From NCBI RefSeq assembly GCF_031729055.1, contig NZ_JAVMIP010000013.1, forward strand, positions 28,245 through 92,244: 64,000 bases of DNA, read 5' to 3'. The notes beneath the pieces were generated by a model. That model worked only from the letters and a program-made list of their open reading frames with translations. It made no database searches and was not told the DNA's origin. Positions 28,569-38,436 of the stretch are shown here, one piece after another. Every line of letters starts with the position of its first letter. Position 1 is the stretch's first letter. The translations under genes and the position numbers were made by a program. The DNA is from Pseudocalidococcus azoricus BACA0444. GTDB lineage: Bacteria > Cyanobacteriota > Cyanobacteriia > Thermosynechococcales > Thermosynechococcaceae.

Positions 28569-28722
28569 CAGGGGTGTTCAAGTGAAAGGAGATACTTTTC
28601 TATAAAAGTTTAGAGCTATTTTAACCTGAGTTCGGGATAAGAAAATTCCTAAAAAGTAAGCGTGTAGGGCATTAGAAAGGACTCGGATTTACAAGCCTAG
28701 TTCTGGAGACAAGAGAGTCCTG

Positions 28723-29487
28723 TCAGGGATCAGGATTCAGGCCAGCTTGTTCTAAAAGTCGTTGCAGTCGGATGATTTCCATCTCTGCCAGATCTGCCCG
28801 TTGCTGTTCCAAGTCTGCCCGTTGTGCCTCTCGTTCAGCCGAAGTCAGAATCCATTGGGAATCTCGGTCATACCAGCGCAACCACAACCGCTCAACACCT
28901 TGATACCGTCCCCACCAAAGCCCCAGGCCTAACTCAGCGGCTGCCAACCAAAACCCAGGCCCTGTCACAGATAACGGCTGATATCGTTCGTGGACTAAGC
29001 CAAAAGCCTGTAACTCGTCTGTGTAGCGATTAAAAACAAAGTAGTAGGGAACTCTCAAAATTTGCTCATAGACCGTCCATTTGTTCGGTGGTTGACTCGC
29101 ATCCCGTAAACTGCGGCCCAAATCTTCTTTTTCCGGGCCTGGGGATAACAATTCCAGCACCACAAAAGGCGCAATACCCTCCTGCCACATGACATAACTT
29201 AAGCGCAAGTCTTGATCATCATAAAGACGCGGGACTCCTAATACCGCAAACCAATCTGGACGTTTATACCATTGGGGATGGCGCAGATCGTAATACAGGT
29301 TCAAGTCACTCGCAGCAAAGATCTCGTCGGCTTCATAGGTAGGAGGACAAAACGTTTGGCGCAGGAGTTCAGGTTGCAATAAATGGAATTCGTCCGGCAA
29401 ACCAGGTTCCTCGGGGTCTTCACTAGGCAGATCGTACATGGTGGGCAAGGTATACCGAGGGGAAAGGGGCGGCGAGGTTTGCTCCAT
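28723..29487 (-). CDS. Uma2-like (DUF820) nuclease-fold protein with coiled-coil tail
   Basis: About 254 residues from the ATG at 29487; a TTG six codons upstream also exists. The central region (about residues 70-185: RPDWFAVLGVPRL, PFVVLELLSPGPEKEDLG, WTVYEQILRVPYYFVFN) matches the Uma2/DUF820 restriction-endonuclease-like fold, with an Asp and a later ExxSPG segment as the likely metal site. The last 45 residues are an Ala/Glu/Gln/Arg-rich coiled coil ending in LLEQAGLNPDP, a usual cyanobacterial tail. The family is multicopy in cyanobacteria and has no proven function. It is the gene immediately upstream of the defence operon on the same strand, 154 bases away. Confidence 0.78.
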   Translation of the reverse strand: MEQTSPPLSPRYTLPTMYDLPSEDPEEPGLPDEFHLLQPELLRQTFCPPTYEADEIFAASDLNLYYDLRHPQWYKRPDWFAVLGVPRLYDDQDLRLSYVMWQEGIAPFVVLELLSPGPEKEDLGRSLRDASQPPNKWTVYEQILRVPYYFVFNRYTDELQAFGLVHERYQPLSVTGPGFWLAAAELGLGLWWGRYQGVERLWLRWYDRDSQWILTSAEREAQRADLEQQRADLAEMEIIRLQRLLEQAGLNPDP

Positions 29488-29531
29488 AGTCTCATCGTTG
29501 CTCAAGAGTTGGCCTGGCCCCTATTGTAGGT

Positions 29532-29771
29532 GATGGCTTTAGTCAATCCTCAATACCCTGGGTGCTCCAACCCCTAGAGATTCCCACAGAGAGCGTGATC
29601 ACCAACCTAGCCAACTAGGGCAATACCACCGTGCTTCGATTCCTCCCATGGGCTGAGTCTGTTGAACAAGGTAAAATTAAACCGGGAGATATTATTACTA
29701 CGGCCGGTTTTTGGGCAGGTCGAACTTGGAGAGCCGCCATTTTTCGCTGGGGATTGACCAGGCCAGCCTAA
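29532..29771 (+). pseudogene. relic of the 3' end of a second fabH-like gene
   Basis: One plus-strand frame reads LEIPTESVITNLAN, a TAG stop at 29616, then GNTT, a short scrambled stretch, and AESVEQGKIKPGDIITTAG followed by FWAGRTWRAAIFRWGL and a TAA at 29769. This aligns along its length with the C-terminal 60-70 residues of the intact FabH encoded at 23284. The stop codon and two compensating shifts around SIPLAL show it is dead. It accounts for most of the 380 bases between the Uma2-like gene and the exported protein. Confidence 0.8.
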
Positions 29772-29884
29772 AATCACACTAAAATATTTTCCATCAATCC
29801 GATTGATTCGCCAAATACTCCGGGCCTATAGGATTCCTCTAATTTGGTCATCAGCTTACATCTATGTCATTAGGATATTTCAGG

Positions 29885-30229
29885 ATGAAATCACTTTTAT
29901 TTAAAACTCTGGTCTTACTTCCGGTTGCAACTGTAGCGATGACGGCTCTCCCGGCCTGGGCTGAACGGGAAGTGCGAGTAGCCAACAACGGCAAGGGAAC
30001 CATTTACACCGTGGATATGGATTCTTTAAGTGTCTATGTGGGGAACCAAGGGGTGAAACAGGTCAACTTTAAGCTATCCACCGTTGGTGATGAATATTGG
30101 CACGATGCCACAGCCTCCTGCAATCCCTACGATGTCAAAAGTGAATTTTACAACTGGTCTTGGTCAGGGACACGGAGCTATCCGGCGGGAACCATTGCTG
30201 GAGACATTGCTCGGGCTGTTTGTCCTTAA
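29885..30229 (+). CDS. small exported protein of unknown function
   Basis: About 114 residues from the ATG at 29885, with a clear type I signal peptide: a Lys-containing start, a hydrophobic core (LLFKTLVLLPVATVAMTA) and an AWA cleavage site at about residue 26. The mature part of about 88 residues is polar, with two cysteines (in ATASCNPYD and at the end, RAVCP) that could form a disulfide in the periplasm or outside. I do not recognise the family. A frame-extending ATG 21 bases upstream would spoil the signal sequence, so the later start is chosen. Confidence 0.65.
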   Translation: MKSLLFKTLVLLPVATVAMTALPAWAEREVRVANNGKGTIYTVDMDSLSVYVGNQGVKQVNFKLSTVGDEYWHDATASCNPYDVKSEFYNWSWSGTRSYPAGTIAGDIARAVCP

Positions 30230-30385
30230 AACCTCAATAACCCATCCACAACACCCGGCAGGATAGTGATTGCTTGTCCCACTGCCTAGATTCCGCATTG
30301 GGGGAACTGATTCACCGCAGACTACGTCAGAGCCATGTTAGTGTCCAAGGTTCCAGGCCTGGCAAACTGACAACGTGAGGAGTCT

Positions 30386-31528
30386 ATGGCAGTCAAACAA
30401 GTTCGCAATGCTATCTTTGCCGGGTTATCGGGGGCCGTGGTGATTATGGCCTTTGCCAATAACCTCCATGATGTTACCCAGCGGTGGTGGCCCAATCCGT
30501 TCCAGGCCAGCTTATCCCCCGCCCCCAACTCCAATCTCAATGCCATTGCCCAGGCCGCTGATACGCCTCCCAACCCCAATCTCCTCGACCGTCTCCAGGC
30601 CCTGACAAGTACACCCACCTTTTATGTGGCGGCTAATGGGGATGATCAACAGGAGGGAACCGCCAATGCCCCCTTCCAAACCCTCAGCCAAGCCATCACC
30701 GCCGTCACCACTGCCCAGGCCAAGTCACCCGAAACCCAATTTATAATCCAACTGGCCGCCGGAACCTATGGGGATACCAACACCTCCGAACCGCTTCTAA
30801 TTCCTCCTGGGGTCACGCTGAAAGGACAAGGAGCAGCCACCACCGTCAAGCAATCCCTGCAACTCAGTCATAACAGTCGGGTTGAGCAACTTGTCCTCGA
30901 TGAAACTGGTATCCTAATTCGCCCCCAAGAAAACGCAACTGGCGAGGTATCCGTGCAACAGGTCAGCATTACGCGGGGATTTCTCACCATCAAAGCTGCT
31001 GGCCCCTTACCGACACCCAAAATTACTGTCAAACAACTCACCATGGCCGATAGCTGCATCTTGGTTAGTGGTTTGGCCCGCCCTGAAATTCGCGATGTCC
31101 AACTGCGGGGTAATGTGGGGGTTGATGACTTTAGCTTGGCCCATTGCAGTGAAAATGGCTTGCTGGCCAGTGATGATCGAATGCCCCTAATTCAACTTCT
31201 GGGGGCCGCCGACCTGGAAAATATTGTTGTCTCTAATACTAACTTGGCCCTCTTCAACCAGGCCGAGGGCAGTGTGATTAAAAATCTCCGGATTGTGAAC
31301 AGCCTAAATGGGGTTGAAAATACGGGTAATCTCAGCCTCGATGGCCCCAATTTGGAAAATGTTTCCTATACCGGCATCTGCAACCAAGGCACTCTCACCC
31401 TCCAACGTCCTGGATTTGACCCAACGACAGCCACAACCACAGCCCAATGTCTAGTGCCAGGGTTGGATCAGCCGCCCCCATCGCCAATCAACTTGGCCGG
31501 TAATTTGGATAATGTCAAAGTTAATTAA
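30386..31528 (+). CDS. DUF1565-type parallel beta-helix protein, membrane anchored or exported
   Basis: A 380-residue protein with an N-terminal hydrophobic segment (about residues 8-25, AGLSGAVVIMAFAN) acting as signal or anchor, then a DUF1565 region beginning FYVAANGDDQQEGTANAPFQTLSQAI and leading into repeated short beta-strand turns (about 120-360) typical of right-handed beta-helices. Related cyanobacterial proteins are periplasmic or surface proteins of unknown role, sometimes polysaccharide-related. A GAGGAG ribosome-binding site lies 6-11 bases before the ATG. It converges on the ABC-2 permease gene with 14 bases between the ends. Confidence 0.72.
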   Translation: MAVKQVRNAIFAGLSGAVVIMAFANNLHDVTQRWWPNPFQASLSPAPNSNLNAIAQAADTPPNPNLLDRLQALTSTPTFYVAANGDDQQEGTANAPFQTLSQAITAVTTAQAKSPETQFIIQLAAGTYGDTNTSEPLLIPPGVTLKGQGAATTVKQSLQLSHNSRVEQLVLDETGILIRPQENATGEVSVQQVSITRGFLTIKAAGPLPTPKITVKQLTMADSCILVSGLARPEIRDVQLRGNVGVDDFSLAHCSENGLLASDDRMPLIQLLGAADLENIVVSNTNLALFNQAEGSVIKNLRIVNSLNGVENTGNLSLDGPNLENVSYTGICNQGTLTLQRPGFDPTTATTTAQCLVPGLDQPPPSPINLAGNLDNVKVN

Positions 31529-31542
31529 TTGCGGATGATTTT

Positions 31543-32421
31543 CTAAGCAAGAGTCCGCCGTAATAGGCCTTGAATACTCACCACCACCAGGCCAGCAAAT
31601 CCCAATAACAGCGCCATAGATTGCCAGAGGCTAACATTTCCCCAGGGCGCGGCCATAACCACATCCCCAAACGTCCAGGCCGGGTGGAGATAGAGATAGC
31701 GAATTGGTTCAATGGCAAAACTGAGGGGGTTCAAACTGGCCACCACTTGCAACCAACCGGGCATAAACTCTAAGGGAACCAGGGCCGTACTGGCAAACAA
31801 GAGGGGCAAGTTGATCACAAAGATCACAGCCAAAAGCTCAATATGTCCCGGTAAGGCAAAGGTCAGCCCCAAGCTCAAGGCCGTCACCCCAAACACCAAA
31901 CAGAGAATGATCAGCATTACCACTCCCAGGCCAGACCAACTCGGCAACCCACTGCCCAACAAGTAACCTGTCCCGACAATAGCCGCCGATTGCAACACAC
32001 TCAAGGTCGTAATAAACAAGGCCGAAGCCAAGACAATCGAAAAGCGGGAAACCAGGGGAGCCACCAAGAGCCGATTCAAAAAGCCAAATTCCCGATCAAA
32101 CATCACCGGCAACCCCGCATTCAAAGCCCCACTAAAGGCCGTGAAGACAATTACTCCCGCGCAGAGAAACTGTCCATAATCTCGGCTGGCCCCAAATAAC
32201 CCCTGGGGAACATTTTTGAATAGGGCCCCAAACAGAATCAGCCACATCAGGGGTTGAATAATTCCGGCAATCAGAGTTGAAGGCCGCCGCTGGAGTTGAA
32301 TAAACAGCCGTCGTGTCAGGGCTAAGGTTTCCTGGATAAACTCCCCCACTGGGCCAGCCTGATTAGTGACCTCTGGGCTTAAACCAAGGATGTCTGGGGA
32401 TGGACTCGGGGTTGTTGTCAT
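31543..32421 (-). CDS. ABC-2 type transporter permease
   Basis: About 292 residues with six membrane helices and the ABC-2 membrane signature (PLMWLILFGALFKNV, PVMFDREFGFLNRLLVAPLVSRFS). It belongs to the DrrB/NodJ-like exporters that move drugs, lipids or polysaccharide precursors. No ATPase subunit gene is next to it, so the partner is encoded elsewhere. The ATG at 32421 is chosen because the protein then begins with a typical short polar tail; longer starts at 32451 and 32484 are possible. Confidence 0.85.
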   Translation of the reverse strand: MTTTPSPSPDILGLSPEVTNQAGPVGEFIQETLALTRRLFIQLQRRPSTLIAGIIQPLMWLILFGALFKNVPQGLFGASRDYGQFLCAGVIVFTAFSGALNAGLPVMFDREFGFLNRLLVAPLVSRFSIVLASALFITTLSVLQSAAIVGTGYLLGSGLPSWSGLGVVMLIILCLVFGVTALSLGLTFALPGHIELLAVIFVINLPLLFASTALVPLEFMPGWLQVVASLNPLSFAIEPIRYLYLHPAWTFGDVVMAAPWGNVSLWQSMALLLGFAGLVVVSIQGLLRRTLA

Positions 32422-32500
32422 GGCTAAGTTGATTCCAAGGAGCTTAATCATTCGTAATTTTATCGCAATCCCCAGGCCGGCCACCTCTGATGCCTGTACC

Positions 32501-33283
32501 TTAATCTACAGAAAAAGTAACCGAGACCACAGCCGTAATGTCTTTATCAATAGTTTGGGTATCGTAGGAGCCGCCGCCACTGACATCGGTTGAGTAGCGG
32601 GCCGTAATCTGGAAAGCATCGGTCTCGGCACTCCGGACTGGCCCCACTTGACTGCGGGTGACTCCGGCAATGGCATCGGCCCGTTCCTTGGCATCTTGGG
32701 TGGCTTCCTTAATCATTTCAACCCGCAATTTGCTGAGATTGGTATAGAGATATTGGGGTGGATCGGAGACAAAGGGAATGCCCTCATTGATTAAGTCCGT
32801 GCTAGAGCGGGAGATTTTGGCAATCCCATCCACATCCGGCGAACTAATTTCAAAACTCTGGACAAGGCGATAGGCCAAGGTTCTGCCCGTAGGATTGTTA
32901 TTGACCAGTTCGGGAATGGCCTCGGTACTCACGGCACTCAGGGTGAGGGCATCGGCGGGAATATTTTGGGCTTTGAAATAGGCCTGGACGCGCTCACTAT
33001 AGCGTTTGACATCCTGAAAGGCCTGGGCTAAGGTGGGCTGCTGACTGGAGACGGAACTGCGCCAAACCACATGATCAGCCCGAATCGGTCGTTTTGCTGA
33101 ACCAATCACCGTCAAGGTATCGCCACTGCGGAGAGATTTAATCGCCCCAGCCCCGATTAGCGATCCAGTCCCGAGGGCAATAGCAATGGCTACTAAGCCC
33201 CAAAAAAGCTGGGGAAATGGTTTAGTTGTTGCGGATTGGGCAGGAGTTAAGGCCGATGATCCAGGTTCAGACTCAGGGGGCAT
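32501..33283 (-). CDS. SIMPL-domain (DUF541) protein, membrane anchored
   Basis: A 260-residue protein. One membrane helix near the N-terminus (about residues 25-50) is followed by a SIMPL/DUF541 domain: LTVIGSAKRPIRADHVVWR, a central VEMIKEATQDAKERADAIAG helix and RYSTDVSGGG near the end. The family forms oligomeric periplasmic assemblies, sometimes linked to oxidative stress or outer-membrane processes; the precise role is unknown. It lies 80 bases upstream of the ABC-2 permease on the same strand and could share its transcript. Confidence 0.82.
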   Translation of the reverse strand: MPPESEPGSSALTPAQSATTKPFPQLFWGLVAIAIALGTGSLIGAGAIKSLRSGDTLTVIGSAKRPIRADHVVWRSSVSSQQPTLAQAFQDVKRYSERVQAYFKAQNIPADALTLSAVSTEAIPELVNNNPTGRTLAYRLVQSFEISSPDVDGIAKISRSSTDLINEGIPFVSDPPQYLYTNLSKLRVEMIKEATQDAKERADAIAGVTRSQVGPVRSAETDAFQITARYSTDVSGGGSYDTQTIDKDITAVVSVTFSVD

Positions 33284-33677
33284 AGTATTAGTTCACCAGG
33301 AATAATAAAAAGTTGACGATGCCTAACGACTTATGCCGTAGCTAATTGACTACAGCTTTGATAATGGATAATGACGCTTCTAAGAGGTGACAACAGGGAC
33401 TAGAGCAATGTTCCGTTACCCCCGTTCTAATTCAATAATCGTCACCAAAACCGAAACCTTACTGAATACTGACTTAACTTAATACTTACCTCATATTGAT
33501 GATATTGATGACCCCGCTCAGGAACTCTGCCATCCTAAAGCTATGGCTTACCCAGGCTGTTCTGAGGGAGGAGAACTGTTTAAAAGACTGCCCATCAAGC
33601 ATTTTCTGACTTGCCCTCATCTCACTCGAAATGAGTAACGCTATAGCTCTAGATAAAATCCCAACTGAGATAGCCCT
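33284..33677. other. intergenic stretch without a recognised gene
   Basis: About 390 bases between the divergent SIMPL and DUF4253 genes. Frames here are short or scrambled shadows, and I see no RNA gene, clear terminator or long repeat. It may hold the two promoters, but no convincing -35/-10 pair stands out. Confidence 0.5.
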
Positions 33678-34088
33678 ATGCCGACTGCTCACAGGCCAGC
33701 CAAGTTTGCCCCCCTCTACCAACAGCAGACCGAAGCCCCCAATTTTGACCTTGAAACGGACGATATTGTCGCTAAACTCCAGGCCTGGGATCAGCAGTAT
33801 GGGGTTGAGATTCAAGATGTCGAAAATGATGCCCTCACAGTGATGTTTCAGACCCTGCCTGAGGAGTTAGAGGGCCTGGCCGCGGATATTTATCAGTTTT
33901 GCCCAGACGTGATTGATCAACATTTTGGCTGTTTTGACTCCTTCGTAGAAGACCTAGCCCCCGCAGATATTTCCCCAGAGTTAGCTGAGTTAATTGCTGG
34001 GGTTGATTTTGCCGATGATGAGTTTGGAATGGTACTCCTGATCAAGTCTTTACGGATAAACAAGGGCGTGGGGCTATGGTGGGACTAA
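33678..34088 (+). CDS. DUF4253 family protein
   Basis: A 136-residue acidic cytoplasmic protein. The segments YGVEIQDVENDALTVMF, FCPDVIDQHFGCFDSFVEDL and the terminal GLWWD match the DUF4253 family, which is related to the C-terminal domain of some bacterial immunity-like proteins. Function is not established. A weak GAGATAG precedes the ATG. It converges on the short-chain dehydrogenase gene, 10 bases apart. Confidence 0.75.
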   Translation: MPTAHRPAKFAPLYQQQTEAPNFDLETDDIVAKLQAWDQQYGVEIQDVENDALTVMFQTLPEELEGLAADIYQFCPDVIDQHFGCFDSFVEDLAPADISPELAELIAGVDFADDEFGMVLLIKSLRINKGVGLWWD

Positions 34089-34098
34089 ATAAGATTAC

Positions 34099-34809
34099 CT
34101 AGAAAAATAAATGACTCTCCGGTTGGATGTTAATTTCCATCGGCACGGCCTGGGGTTCCGCTTGCAGGGCAAATAAAATGCTTTGGGCGGCGGTGGCTGG
34201 GCTTAACATCTTGCTGCGATCCACTTTCAAGCTGACTTGATCCCAAAAGGGGGAGTCAATCCCACCAAAATAAAACAGGGTAAATTTAATCCCAAACCGC
34301 TTCAGTTCCTCGGCCATACATTTACTAAACCCCACGGCCCCAAATTTCGAGGCACAGTAGGCTGACCCCATGGCCATGGAGTGTTTGCCCAAAATCCCAA
34401 TCACATTGCAGATATGCCCACCCTTGGTTTCCTTCATCGCCTCGGCTGCGAGTTGGCTGGTGTAGAAGTTTCCTTTCAAGTTCAAATCCAGCATGGCATC
34501 GAGATCAGCCGGTTCGATTTTGTTGTACTGCTTGAGGATACCGGCCCCAGCGACATTAACCAGGACATCAATTTGCCCAAACTCAGCTTTTGCAGCGGTA
34601 AACAGGGCCTGGACTTGGCTGTAGTCGGTAATGTCCGTGGGCTGAATTAACACCGGGGTTTGGGGGGGCAAGGTCATCTCTAAATTTGTCAGCTTGTCAA
34701 GGTTGCGACTGGCCAGTACCAGTTTTGCCCCAAGTTTGGCTAATTCTGGCACCAAGGCCTGGCCAATGCCTCCAGTTGCACCCACCACCACGACAACTTT
34801 TCCGTTCAC
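34099..34809 (-). CDS. short-chain dehydrogenase/reductase
   Basis: A 236-residue classical SDR. The NAD(P)-binding GATGGIGQAL loop is at about residues 10-19, the NVAGAG motif at about 86, and the catalytic YCASK near residue 150. Classical members reduce or oxidise ketones and alcohols; the substrate cannot be read from sequence. The start appears to be GTG. The gene is divergent from rpoB, about 220 bases upstream of it. Confidence 0.88.
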   Translation of the reverse strand: MNGKVVVVVGATGGIGQALVPELAKLGAKLVLASRNLDKLTNLEMTLPPQTPVLIQPTDITDYSQVQALFTAAKAEFGQIDVLVNVAGAGILKQYNKIEPADLDAMLDLNLKGNFYTSQLAAEAMKETKGGHICNVIGILGKHSMAMGSAYCASKFGAVGFSKCMAEELKRFGIKFTLFYFGGIDSPFWDQVSLKVDRSKMLSPATAAQSILFALQAEPQAVPMEINIQPESHLFF

Positions 34810-34959
34810 AAAATATCCTGCATGATTGCCTGAGAAGTAACTTTACAATTATTTACGATCTACCCCTGGCCTGGCAATTCCGAAAGGTTTTGCCTAAATC
34901 TGTTAAAATGCGATACCCTAGACAAGGTGCAATCCAATCCCTGCTTTTGAGGATAATGG

Positions 34960-34989
34960 TTGACCTGTGGATCCTGATTAGAGTACAAT
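34960..34989 (+). promoter_or_regulatory. predicted sigma-70 promoter of rpoB
   Basis: TTGACC at 34960-34965 and TACAAT at 34984-34989, separated by 18 bases, closely match the -35 and -10 consensus. Transcription would begin near 34996, giving a leader of about 34 bases to the rpoB ATG at 35030, with TAGAGGA as the ribosome-binding site. Confidence 0.65.
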
Positions 34990-35029
34990 GCAAGATCCGC
35001 AACATAGCGTGCCCCTCTAGAGGATATTC

Positions 35030-38000
35030 ATGGCTAGTAATCAAATTTACACGCCACCCGCTTTTACTCTTCCAGACCTTGTCGAGATTCAGCGGGCCAG
35101 TTTTCGTTGGTTTTTAGAAGAAGGATTGATTGAAGAATTAGCCAGCTTTTCGCCTATTACTGACTATACCGGCAAAATTGAACTCCATTTCCTCGCCCAG
35201 AATTACAAGTTAAAACAGCCTAAATATTCGGTTGATGAAGCCAAGCGGCGAGATGCGACCTACTCGATGCAGATGTATGTGCCAACGCGTCTAATCAACA
35301 AGGAAAATGGCAACATCATTGATCAGGATGTCTTCATTGGCGATCTGCCCCTGATGACCGACCGGGGAACCTTTATTATCAACGGGGCCGAACGGGTGAT
35401 CGTCAACCAGATTGTCCGCAGTCCAGGGGTCTATTACAAATCAGAAACCGACAAAAATGGTCGCCGCAGTTACAATGCCAGCTTAATTCCCAACCGCGGG
35501 GCCTGGTTGAAATTTGAAACTGACAAGAATGATCTGATTTGGGTGCGGATTGATAAAACCCGGAAACTCTCAGCCCATGTGCTGTTGAAGGCCTTAGGCT
35601 TGAGCGATGGCGAGATCATGGAACGGATGCGCCACCCCGAGTATTACCAAAAAACTATTGAGAAGGAAGGCAAATTTACTGAAGAAGATGCCCTCTTAGA
35701 GTTGTATCGCAAGCTCCGGCCTGGGGAACCTCCTACAGTTTCCGGTGGGCAGCAATTACTTGAATCTCGGTTCTTTGATCCCAAGCGCTATGATCTCGGG
35801 CGGGTTGGCCGTTACAAGCTCAATAAAAAACTGCAACTGACGATTCCGGATACCACGCGAGTTCTGACCCCGGAAGATATTCTCGCCGCCATTGATTATC
35901 TGATTAACTTGGAATTTGATCTCGGTAGCGTGGATGACATTGACCACTTGGGGAATCGCCGGGTACGGTCAGTGGGAGAACTCCTCCAAAACCAAGTCCG
36001 GGTCGGTCTTAATCGCTTGGAGCGGATTATTCGGGAACGGATGACGGTTTCAGATACGGATAACCTCAGTCCTGCCTCTTTAGTTAACCCCAAACCCTTG
36101 GTAGCTGCGATCAAAGAGTTCTTTGGTTCCAGTCAACTCTCCCAGTTCATGGATCAGACCAACCCCTTAGCGGAATTGACCCACAAACGCCGCTTGAGTG
36201 CCTTAGGGCCGGGTGGCTTGACACGAGAACGGGCCGGTTTTGCCGTGCGGGATATTCACCCGAGTCACTATGGGCGGATTTGTCCCATCGAAACCCCGGA
36301 AGGGCCGAATGCTGGCTTAATTGGTTCCTTAGCGACCCATGCTCGCGTTAATGAGTATGGCTTCATTGAAACCCCCTTCTATCCCGTCAAAGATGGCAAG
36401 GTTCTCAAAGACCAGGCCCCCCTCTATATGACTGCTGATGAAGAGGATGATAAGCGGGTCGCGCCGGGGGATATTCCCACCGATGAACAGGGTTATATTC
36501 TGGGGGAAGTTGTCCCGGTAAGGTATCGGCAAGATTTCACGACTACTACCCCGGATCAAGTGGATTTTGTGGCGGTCTCTCCGGTGCAGATTATTTCCGT
36601 TGCCACCTCCTTGATTCCCTTCTTAGAACATGACGACGCTAACCGGGCCCTGATGGGGTCTAACATGCAACGCCAGGCCGTGCCATTGTTACGGTCAACT
36701 CGCCCTCTGGTGGGAACTGGGTTAGAATCCCAAGCTGCTCGCGATTCGGGGATGGTTATCCTGAGTCGGACTGACGGGGAAGTCACCTATGTGGCCGCCA
36801 ACCTGATTAAAGTTCGCTCTCCCCAAGGCCAGGAGATTAGTTACTATCTGCAAAAATATCATCGCTCTAACCAAGATACCTGCTTAAATCAACGCCCATT
36901 GGTGTTTGCTGGTGATCAGGTCAAGGCAGGGCAGGTTATTGCCGATGGTTCAGCAACTGAAGGGGGTGAACTGGCCCTCGGACAAAACATCATGGTCGCC
37001 TATATGCCCTGGGAAGGCTACAACTACGAAGATGCCATTCTCATTAGTGAGCGGTTAGTTCAAGAGGATATCTACACTTCCATTCACGTTGAGAAGTACG
37101 AAATCGAAGCCCGCCAAACCAAGCTCGGCCCCGAAGAAATTACCCGTGAAGTCCCCAATGTTTCTGAGGATTCGCTGCGACAGTTGAATGAAACGGGGAT
37201 TATTCGCGTGGGAGCCTACGTCGAGTCCGGCGATATTCTTGTGGGTAAAGTCACGCCCAAGGGTGAATCCGATCAACCCCCGGAAGAAAAACTGTTGCGG
37301 GCCATCTTTGGAGAAAAAGCCCGGGATGTGCGGGATAACTCCCTCCGGGTTCCTAATGGTGAACGGGGTCGGGTTGTGGATGTGCGGGTCTTTACCCGAG
37401 AGCAGGGGGATGAATTACCGCCTGGGGCCAATATGGTTGTCCGGGTCTATGTAGCCCAAAAACGCAAAATTCAAGTCGGCGATAAAATGGCGGGGCGGCA
37501 TGGGAATAAGGGGATTATTTCTCGGATTCTCCCGGCGGAAGATATGCCCTTTTTAGCCGATGGCACTCCTGTGGATATTGTCCTTAACCCTCTGGGTGTC
37601 CCCTCCCGGATGAATGTTGGCCAGGTCTATGAATGTCTCTTGGGCTGGGCTGGGCAAAATCTGGGGATGCGCTTCAAGATTACGCCTTTTGATGAAATGC
37701 ATGGCCTGGAGAAATCTCGAGAAACAGTCCACGAAAAACTGCGCCAGGCCCGGGAAGCAACGGGTCATGATTGGGTCTTTGATCCTGAAAACCCCGGTAA
37801 GCTGCAAGTCTTTGATGGACGGACAGGGGAACCATTTGACCGACCAATTACGGTTGGAATGGCCTATATGCTCAAACTGGTTCACTTGGTGGATGACAAG
37901 ATTCATGCTCGCTCTACCGGCCCCTACTCTTTGGTGACTCAGCAGCCCCTAGGCGGAAAAGCCCAGCAGGGTGGTCAGCGGTTTGGGGAAATGGAGGTCT

Positions 38001-38344
38001 GGGCCTTAGAAGCTTATGGGGCCGCCTATATTCTCCAAGAATTGCTTACCGTTAAATCTGACGATATGCAGGGGCGGAATGAAGCTCTCAACGCCATTGT
38101 CAAAGGGCAATCTATCCCCAGACCTGGGACACCGGAATCCTTCAAGGTGCTAATGCGAGAACTGCAATCCCTCTGTTTGGATATTTCCGTTAAGAAAGTG
38201 GCGACTGCTGGGGATGATGACTTTACCACTGTCAAAGTTGATCCGGAAGTTGACCTCATGGCTGATGTGATGCAACGTCGGGCCCCAGCCCGGCCAACTT
38301 ATGAGTCCTTGAATGCCGAAGATTTAGATGAAAGCGAGGTCTAA
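35030..38344 (+). CDS. rpoB: RNA polymerase beta subunit
   Basis: The 1104-residue catalytic beta subunit. It shows the beta lobe/protrusion ([13 protein letters not shown]), the rifampicin-pocket and fork-loop region ([27 protein letters not shown]), the [20 protein letters not shown] signature, and the flap and hybrid-binding motifs ([12 protein letters not shown]). Length is typical of cyanobacteria, shorter than E. coli because of missing lineage inserts. It is followed within 93 bases by rpoC1. Confidence 0.97.
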   Translation: MASNQIYTPPAFTLPDLVEIQRASFRWFLEEGLIEELASFSPITDYTGKIELHFLAQNYKLKQPKYSVDEAKRRDATYSMQMYVPTRLINKENGNIIDQDVFIGDLPLMTDRGTFIINGAERVIVNQIVRSPGVYYKSETDKNGRRSYNASLIPNRGAWLKFETDKNDLIWVRIDKTRKLSAHVLLKALGLSDGEIMERMRHPEYYQKTIEKEGKFTEEDALLELYRKLRPGEPPTVSGGQQLLESRFFDPKRYDLGRVGRYKLNKKLQLTIPDTTRVLTPEDILAAIDYLINLEFDLGSVDDIDHLGNRRVRSVGELLQNQVRVGLNRLERIIRERMTVSDTDNLSPASLVNPKPLVAAIKEFFGSSQLSQFMDQTNPLAELTHKRRLSALGPGGLTRERAGFAVRDIHPSHYGRICPIETPEGPNAGLIGSLATHARVNEYGFIETPFYPVKDGKVLKDQAPLYMTADEEDDKRVAPGDIPTDEQGYILGEVVPVRYRQDFTTTTPDQVDFVAVSPVQIISVATSLIPFLEHDDANRALMGSNMQRQAVPLLRSTRPLVGTGLESQAARDSGMVILSRTDGEVTYVAANLIKVRSPQGQEISYYLQKYHRSNQDTCLNQRPLVFAGDQVKAGQVIADGSATEGGELALGQNIMVAYMPWEGYNYEDAILISERLVQEDIYTSIHVEKYEIEARQTKLGPEEITREVPNVSEDSLRQLNETGIIRVGAYVESGDILVGKVTPKGESDQPPEEKLLRAIFGEKARDVRDNSLRVPNGERGRVVDVRVFTREQGDELPPGANMVVRVYVAQKRKIQVGDKMAGRHGNKGIISRILPAEDMPFLADGTPVDIVLNPLGVPSRMNVGQVYECLLGWAGQNLGMRFKITPFDEMHGLEKSRETVHEKLRQAREATGHDWVFDPENPGKLQVFDGRTGEPFDRPITVGMAYMLKLVHLVDDKIHARSTGPYSLVTQQPLGGKAQQGGQRFGEMEVWALEAYGAAYILQELLTVKSDDMQGRNEALNAIVKGQSIPRPGTPESFKVLMRELQSLCLDISVKKVATAGDDDFTTVKVDPEVDLMADVMQRRAPARPTYESLNAEDLDESEV

Positions 38345-38436
38345 TATCTTTTCTGGCTAACCATCCGACTCAACACGTTCCATTTTGATTCCTAAAGATT
38401 AACCTAATTACTCGCAACCAAGAGGTTTTTGACCCT

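Noticed and set aside
33486..33815. 109-codon minus-strand frame before and over the DUF4253 gene
   Set aside because: It overlaps the recognised gene antisense and has no recognisable domain or start signal.
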